Part shown: in pieces, positions 61,701 through 64,000 of the stretch
How the letters are laid out: every line of letters begins with the position of its first letter
Position numbering within the stretch: position 1 is the stretch's first letter
DNA from: Saccharomonospora marina XMU15
GTDB taxonomy: Bacteria; Actinomycetota; Actinomycetes; Mycobacteriales; Pseudonocardiaceae
NCBI RefSeq assembly: GCF_000244955.1
Contig: NZ_CM001439.1
Location: 186,001 to 250,000, forward strand
Reading direction: 5' to 3'
DNA: 64,000 bases
Position numbers and translations under genes: made by a program
The notes under the pieces: generated by a model
What the model was told of the DNA's origin: nothing
The model's input: the letters and a program-made list of their open reading frames with translations, nothing else
The model's database searches: none

Positions 61701-64000
61701 ACCTTCGCGCGCGGGAGGCTGTCGATCAGCGACTGACCTGGGTCAAGTGGTTTGCCGAACGGCTGACGCACCTGTCGGGAGAAACGTCGGCCGACCAGAT
61801 CATCAGCCGCGTCGCCCACACACTCGAACTGCAGGAAGAACTCGTCACCAGCATCGTGCTGGAGGAGCAGCGGGTCATCGACCCGGTGCCCGCGATCGCC
61901 CCCCAACTCGTCCGCGCCAACGCCGACGAGTTGGTGCTTCTCTTCCAAGAACACTACGGGCTGTTGCAGAGCCGGTTGGACGCCGCGTACCAGGCCCTGT
62001 CAGATGCGATCACCGATGCGCGAGAGGGCGGAGACACCGCATTGGTGAATGACCTGCTCATGGACCTGCTACCGAGTGAGGAGGACTTCCAATCCGATCC
62101 GCTGTTCGCCGAGCCACCGTCGAAAGACGAGATCGACGACGCGAGGAAGACGAAGGACACCACAAGAGCCAAGTCGCTCGAGGCGGCCGCCGAGGCGAGA
62201 TCGTCGCCGGACATCGGACAGCGTCCCGACCCGATCAGCGAACCTCCCGCTCCAAGGCGACGCCAGTTGGCGGAGCTACTCGGGGCTCGCCGAGCGCTGT
62301 ACAACCGGGTGAGCGAGTTGGAGCCCGCACGACGGGCGGCTGAGGCCGAGTACTTTGCCAAGCTTTCCGCGATGCGTGAGGCCAGGGCGAAGTTGATCGG
62401 TACCAGGACTGGCCTGGCGCCCCTGCTCACCAGGATCAACAGCCATGGACAGGACGCGTCCTGGCATGTCGCGCTGAACACGCACCTGCCGGTCCGATAC
62501 GTGGCGATGCGCGACTTCTCCCTCAACGCCCCGGACTCACCTGTCCCCCGAGCGGCCGTGAGGCTCGCCGAGCAGACGACCGGACTGGACCTTTCCGGAT
62601 CAGCGACCGAGGTGTTGTCCCGAGTGGCTGAGCACGTCCGGACCCTGCGGGATGAGCTAGCCGATGCGATCCGCGAGCTGAGTGCCGCCCAGCAGGCACG
62701 CGACAGCGCGCATCGCGAGTACCTCGGTGGCCTGCGAGATGCCATGCTCGCGGCCAGCGATCGCGGCGTCACGATCAACGAGATCGCGCTGCGCACCAGG
62801 CTCAGCCACCTCGACGTCAGCGCGGTGACGCGGCGAGTAGCTAGTCCGGGCCGCAACGAGGTCATTGTCCCCGAACTTCAGATCCCGTTCGTCGACGACA
62901 AAGTCATCCCGTTGGCACAGGCTGTGGAACGTCTCTGGCAACCGGCCTGGGATCGCCTGCTGCGCCGGGAGAAGCTGCCGGGTCACGCGAACCCGGAGGC
63001 ATCCACCACGCTACGGCCCGACGATCCCGAACTCCGCGACAAGCTCGTGGCGCGAGGCGTCTACCCGCCGCTGGCAGAACAGCTCGGCCATCCGGGTGCA
63101 CCCTATGTGGCCAGCAACCTGCACGAACACAAGGCGGGCTACGACAGCGGCGACCCGAGCTTGGGTGTGTACGGCTACCTGCAGCTGACGGGGCACGACG
63201 GCAGGGAACTGATTAACGGTATCCGGGAGCGCGGTTTCGGACTGGCCACCGCGAGCGGGAACGTGTACTACGGGCTCGCGCCTGTGGTGTACCTGGGAAT
63301 CACCGAGCAGATCCCCATGCTGGAGCTACAGGGCAAGGTCCTTGATCTGCAGATGCTTCGGTCCGTCGAGAAGCTGCCGCCGGAACACCGGTGGCGAGCT
63401 CTGGTCGGCCCGGTCGGAACCAGATGGGACGTACCGGGTGCGCTTGGCTACGACCTCGCGATGAAGATGCTCTACGGCACCCATCTGAACGCCGAGCAAA
63501 CCGGGCTGAAGGAAATGGTCGGCAAGATGCTCGGGCGGGAAGAGAACAAGATCTACAACCCCGAGTGGACCGAGGCCGTCGGCAAGCTGCTTGCCGCCGC
63601 GGAGCAGATCCGCGACGACCTGGCCGAGGGCAAGCTGCAGCGGTCCAGGATCGAGGAAGCCGCGCCCGATCTGCTGCCCGTGTTCCACCAGGACGGCTCG
63701 CTGCGCGCTGGGGAGCAGGTCAGCGGCACCGAGGCCGCGGATCTGCTTGACAAGTTGGTCGCGAACCGGGACGGGTTGCACACGCTGCTGACCGACTCCG
63801 GAGACGACCGCAAGGCAGCGAGCCTGCCGGACTTCTCCGACGGTGTGCCGGACATGATCAACCCGCATTTCCTCGAGAAGATGTGGGCCGACAAGATCAC
63901 CGGCAACCTGTCGGTGCTGCACCAGGACTCCGGCGCGGCGCGAATCATGAGCAACGGGCTGTACCAGGCCGGTCCCCCCGACCACCGTGGTCTTGTCCCG
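52772..64000 (+). CDS. Giant ESX effector-like modular protein (3' end beyond window)
   Basis: At least 3743 codons, open to the right edge. Start is TTG at 52772 with AAGGG 8 bp upstream; GTG at 52763 is an alternative but too close to the site. The N-terminal 150 aa are a WXG-like helical domain (VQLSWQSQGAAQNFSQIM, about 93-110). Then hydrophobic, glycine-zipper-like segments (about 155-185 and 400-447), a Pro/Ser/Gly linker (about 530-680), a 51-residue tandem repeat (about 684-770), and alpha/beta modules that repeat. A coiled-coil region lies near 3160-3330. No C-terminal toxin domain is in view. Likely a secreted polymorphic toxin or adhesin; the cargo activity is outside the window. 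Confidence 0.85.
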   Translation, partial: MGSNPLDGPIGAFARQMEDFADKIDDFIRAWNNFLGFPVAAPVTRTAMRGILGDYPTADELKVAELVRLLIEDSQKTAEFMRDLAAKTENVQLSWQSQGAAQNFSQIMAKFTAAGGDLAKTKLSLTTANAEFYKQTILAKNMYQANLAMLAFELGRAAMSALPTFGTALAGIPISMAAAAAAARRIAQQALAAVSRIRTQIMLREVFVPTALGVGHVAPVIASAAGRGALRLSGGAARGAWNLGSKGLRRMAPSSIAGRIGASQIQRQLIRDAVRNGAERAAIRELGSRATHRAIARHLTSQFRGTPRLATGGLDDVAAAAARQAMQAHTVRRGLLGRMALGSTTVAPGMSTWRLIGQKLMGYGVRSAFTFGLMSDLAGQGMTMWETKGQGVFEYEYNGVSTVAAVVGAGLGGAPLGFATTLPGYLVTGAAGGVAAYFGAMGVTAGLDPNVDFQLPARATAGADPNELTWAEVGQAALGGALGGAWEKYIGDASFKEIPHNLEVSRNALRDFSFDAPEFGNRLGTTFFANTPPANATPAAAAAAAQAASAATQPSTNAPPANQSGGSPASSGSAGRTAGGSASGSANADADGGGDGSTGDSSGTGATSSSEGGRTPAPQPVAAPAAPASGSDTASPGESTGEAVPATQGEGGPEPAPQPRQAEPGGDSATAEGAQQSSDGDSGIKITDRRSHVDALGERDVWSEPTRRESPDEQAVGQAESTADQAATTSDDAAAKVTDRRSHADALGDRDVWSEPARRGSPDEQAAGEGELKITDTRAATSELPAGQTAVKVGDLVQGEPRLVAPREPLTETADWPDGPRMFAAREIQALVQSGQASIDHETGVVTFGSPDSGVVANALLSLDSTLPPGHAQYIPAQFELTPAGYVETAPAEFRFSPEVDASFTAMSKQIRAQTRELVELALADARVLNPGNVRPDQGSAAVRDDSSRDGDVRKGLPRLLHALKGGAIASGVEESEETLREVIAALQAGGFTDEVAANSLRGYVTAIAGDPDEGTLLAYYRDGTVVPFEVGVSTEVEPGQVRSTPPQWQRVDGAWRTISVGTLELSTADTAEQMHAMLREGLRALHDGVPGNGNVAIGEPAQGFNLHDLERALSAEEVTGKVESALPSSERLADMSGHYQRYLADLTAQDHDSGLPNSAEFVAPSVARIHFPSATVDTFVAVRPDVEPNTYRVIPPKLAVVDGAVVQISPAMVAFSAHGPEADASQRLLASLTARRAFTELGRMVEGLGPIANGSVPVALNPATMPLMRAIASARPVLNSELPGTSLADSATVLPDPLAEASGAGSAEESYSVRIPDQANFAEHATAILESVAELGYRLRGIENGWRHGDPGIVASWHDPATGRSIRLRLETPDANAARRAASELDRLAQNPDQRNPLRQHWIADQRTQLIEGVAEPADADSLLSFDPEPKRPNAWDTAPATQTPRLGTIAVSDATLEEILARFGPDATAPGLPRIDPRFFASDENARSAVRAIVSDIARNPDTVVGRDSAGSWVVRGERHGLTFEVAVALNGDVVGAEPLTGPHVLEGARAERAPAPQVDAHAGDRVTALLDAVRTVENAMLLPGMVRSPAQFDPDSPVRFGVRLPDGTRFADDVRAVAGKLTEHGYTVVGELDNASAATGHGLLIAFREPGSDRLLSLQFNAEAAGEPSPGPEFVSLSSISFALLDITSGIEGAQVLLDPGQQQRADAALRFAVQVPADSYVRDAESVQGQLAERGYRLVSADIAWGDGIGWVTTWSEPGTGRTVTLRISTAEAESFGSELADLDRRLARTPARNVLERRWLRQRRRELLHRIPVPAGADRLRLPTLPTTSDGGHAGASATGDDSTAAGPDSETTAPDGGRPPISVRRQLDRAFTVVVHRDPSVSPLEAAQRVAQEMRSGFDAWSSEEVVVTVPAGTDPVALGFDLRSFGKALARELGIPGVRGLAPQGWRTPQYPIRSVSLSDVALDIAAATIGPDGRAPGGTVLKRQWFGTEDVSARLRDAIETIAKRPGTVYAEGDSLLRAWRVEGVYAGVTFQLTVRLDGSVEQVELVDDGSPHLNRIAPLKQHGANNFEPPREEVEVEETGPGQARPEAVADTIPGGEVVPPLAVGLRDPDQAADLSQPEVDYAVGSALSRLRGDIEAVELEADSGERRWLIGRPDGLRWELRVAPQSGVSRLSLPELRSVDGRWVQTAPITWVVPGLPTDPAQRVEMLERLLPSVLRAAEGGLHDLIRQAQQETSAPLPQLGDLVPEPAVLPDAGAAAVDGLTAGSLSDSMRSAVGELASTGAGLLSELFPAASVAQIQQVIGELVTSLVAISSDDLRAAYGAAAEAASDQLVFPLGDPSARMVLRLPQDGRVEQLRVDVPTELFDPVRGKLIPTSIGDFAAAVVHGAAFVLSGPSSELSAQVDMAARGIAANNAEERFRSLLLEGYSVQGESVSDHEGSALDPRTVERAIHAQLPGHRLTVAASQRQQGELQLEIRYGESEPFTETVPESELRRLGEFAPALVAERVERIVLSRLRDNTMTPDVTPDNRRAAESPGSWVGEVALTQLRRQLGDSVLDVRMIKYANTDQLWLRFTDSEGQQFRVRIAARHGLSEPRLVLSGPDPNAYRLELPSGLSEDNQLRAIVAKLPTVVAFRADVQGLGSMPPNGFERMLGQLLADPDLVQRMLDYTEADLRAVYERFGVDTLLAMRAAVVHGIEYVNWTAYLHGFFTRGSDDPAVRTALSSSLNAALAYVWSQPPPADVAEAASWFGFDRDDPAEVARFTELLAAEGLPIDLRADELLTLRHVAADLMALHRLLTPAERQAFLEQHPGWLGEAVRIRPQWLEPLAFVAHSDTDVVPDAIADIQRLDTKDQEILARAAELVVRQWGPDTVTPETLRRVGAVIYLHGLGAGAWLTAQLPGADVAVGLTERNIAAEIGIESVAHHIPLATGERVVRSTQSMAELLARVQDPDASSEPPTIDTLVADYLRAREAVDQRLTWVKWFAERLTHLSGETSADQIISRVAHTLELQEELVTSIVLEEQRVIDPVPAIAPQLVRANADELVLLFQEHYGLLQSRLDAAYQALSDAITDAREGGDTALVNDLLMDLLPSEEDFQSDPLFAEPPSKDEIDDARKTKDTTRAKSLEAAAEARSSPDIGQRPDPISEPPAPRRRQLAELLGARRALYNRVSELEPARRAAEAEYFAKLSAMREARAKLIGTRTGLAPLLTRINSHGQDASWHVALNTHLPVRYVAMRDFSLNAPDSPVPRAAVRLAEQTTGLDLSGSATEVLSRVAEHVRTLRDELADAIRELSAAQQARDSAHREYLGGLRDAMLAASDRGVTINEIALRTRLSHLDVSAVTRRVASPGRNEVIVPELQIPFVDDKVIPLAQAVERLWQPAWDRLLRREKLPGHANPEASTTLRPDDPELRDKLVARGVYPPLAEQLGHPGAPYVASNLHEHKAGYDSGDPSLGVYGYLQLTGHDGRELINGIRERGFGLATASGNVYYGLAPVVYLGITEQIPMLELQGKVLDLQMLRSVEKLPPEHRWRALVGPVGTRWDVPGALGYDLAMKMLYGTHLNAEQTGLKEMVGKMLGREENKIYNPEWTEAVGKLLAAAEQIRDDLAEGKLQRSRIEEAAPDLLPVFHQDGSLRAGEQVSGTEAADLLDKLVANRDGLHTLLTDSGDDRKAASLPDFSDGVPDMINPHFLEKMWADKITGNLSVLHQDSGAARIMSNGLYQAGPPDHRGLVP
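54824..55079 (+). repeat. 153-bp tandem coding repeat in the giant gene
   Basis: Two copies, offset 153 bp (51 codons), encode KITDRRSHVDALGERDVWSE and KVTDRRSHADALGDRDVWSE plus SPDEQA. The DNA is nearly identical over the core. A shorter third piece, KITDTRA, follows at about 55085. Confidence 0.9.
56705..58226 (+). repeat. Three copies of a degenerate ~100-aa module in the giant protein
   Basis: Segments at about 56705-57015, 57565-57783 and 57890-58226 share the order R-x-P-D/A, L-x-E/A-x-GYR-L/V and (copies 1 and 3) GI-x-W-x-PGTGR, then LDRLAQ/LDRRLAR and RxW-xx-QR-xx-L. Copy 2 lacks the last part. Similarity is at protein level only. Confidence 0.65.
57180..57415 (+). repeat. Copy 1 of a second repeated module (copy 2 near 58780-58960)
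   Basis: VRAIVSDIARNPDTVVGRDS then WVVRGERHGLTFEVAVALNG here matches RDAIETIAKRPGTVYAEGDS and WRVEGVYAGVTFQLTVRLDG at about 58780-58960. The second copy follows the third copy of the first module. Confidence 0.6.

Noticed and set aside
60080-61954. 624-codon minus frame inside the giant gene
   Set aside because: Antisense shadow; the plus frame stays open and has consistent codon use.
1-64000. Search for IS elements, prophage and biosynthetic gene clusters
   Set aside because: No transposase, integrase, phage structural gene, PKS or NRPS module was recognised in any frame.

Overview
The window is chromosomal DNA of a high-GC actinobacterium. The content points to the Pseudonocardiaceae (Amycolatopsis, Saccharomonospora or Prauserella type): GTG and TTG starts are frequent, the pstP-rodA-pbpA-pknA cell-envelope cluster is present, a complete ESX/type VII secretion locus is present, and the XRE/TPR regulator and small Cys-containing proteins are of a kind common in that family. 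The genus is inferred, not demonstrated. I saw no insertion sequence, prophage or CRISPR array.

Layout. (1) 1-7286, minus strand: fhaA, fhaB, pstP, rodA, pbpA and the start of pknA, the signalling and cell-wall elongation operon. fhaA is broken by two one-base deletions inside a 36-bp coding repeat. (2) 7414-10256: tRNA-Leu(CAG), a PLP trans-sulfuration enzyme, and a sortase-anchored thioester-domain surface protein ending at a strong terminator. (3) 10264-20619: two translationally coupled CitE-like lyases, a membrane Ser/Thr kinase, a hypothetical protein, an NAD(P)-binding protein, a sugar-lactone oxidase divergent from an alanine-racemase-fold protein, a RibD-like reductase convergent with a TetR regulator, and two small hypotheticals. 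(4) 20938-26525: an XRE/TPR regulator, an APH-fold kinase, an unpaired RelE-like toxin, and a copper operon (membrane protein, YcnI, CopC, CopD). (5) 26690-34236: a BCCT carrier overlapping a four-gene ABC osmoprotectant importer, a small hypothetical and a TM0106-type nuclease.

(6) 34243 to the right edge is a large ESX locus. It has an accessory protein and eccE on the minus strand, a VWA-domain membrane protein and a Zn-ribbon protein on the plus strand, a minus-strand run of eccC and two accessory secretion-type proteins, then plus-strand eccD, eccB and two WXG100 genes, and a minus-strand mycP. It ends with a YbaB/EspL-like gene, a WXG100-like gene and a giant gene of more than 3,740 codons that runs off the window. 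The core parts (EccB, C, D, E and MycP) would form the membrane channel. The small helical-hairpin proteins are probable substrates or chaperones, and the giant protein is the probable cargo. No eccA is present in the window.

The two most notable observations are that the MycP homologue has lost all three catalytic residues and the oxyanion Asn, so it looks like a natural pseudoprotease, and that its neighbour is an enormous modular effector-like protein with repeated internal domains. Together they suggest an ESX machine that has kept the mycosin only as a structural part and is dedicated to exporting a giant polymorphic protein. That combination is an inference from the sequence.
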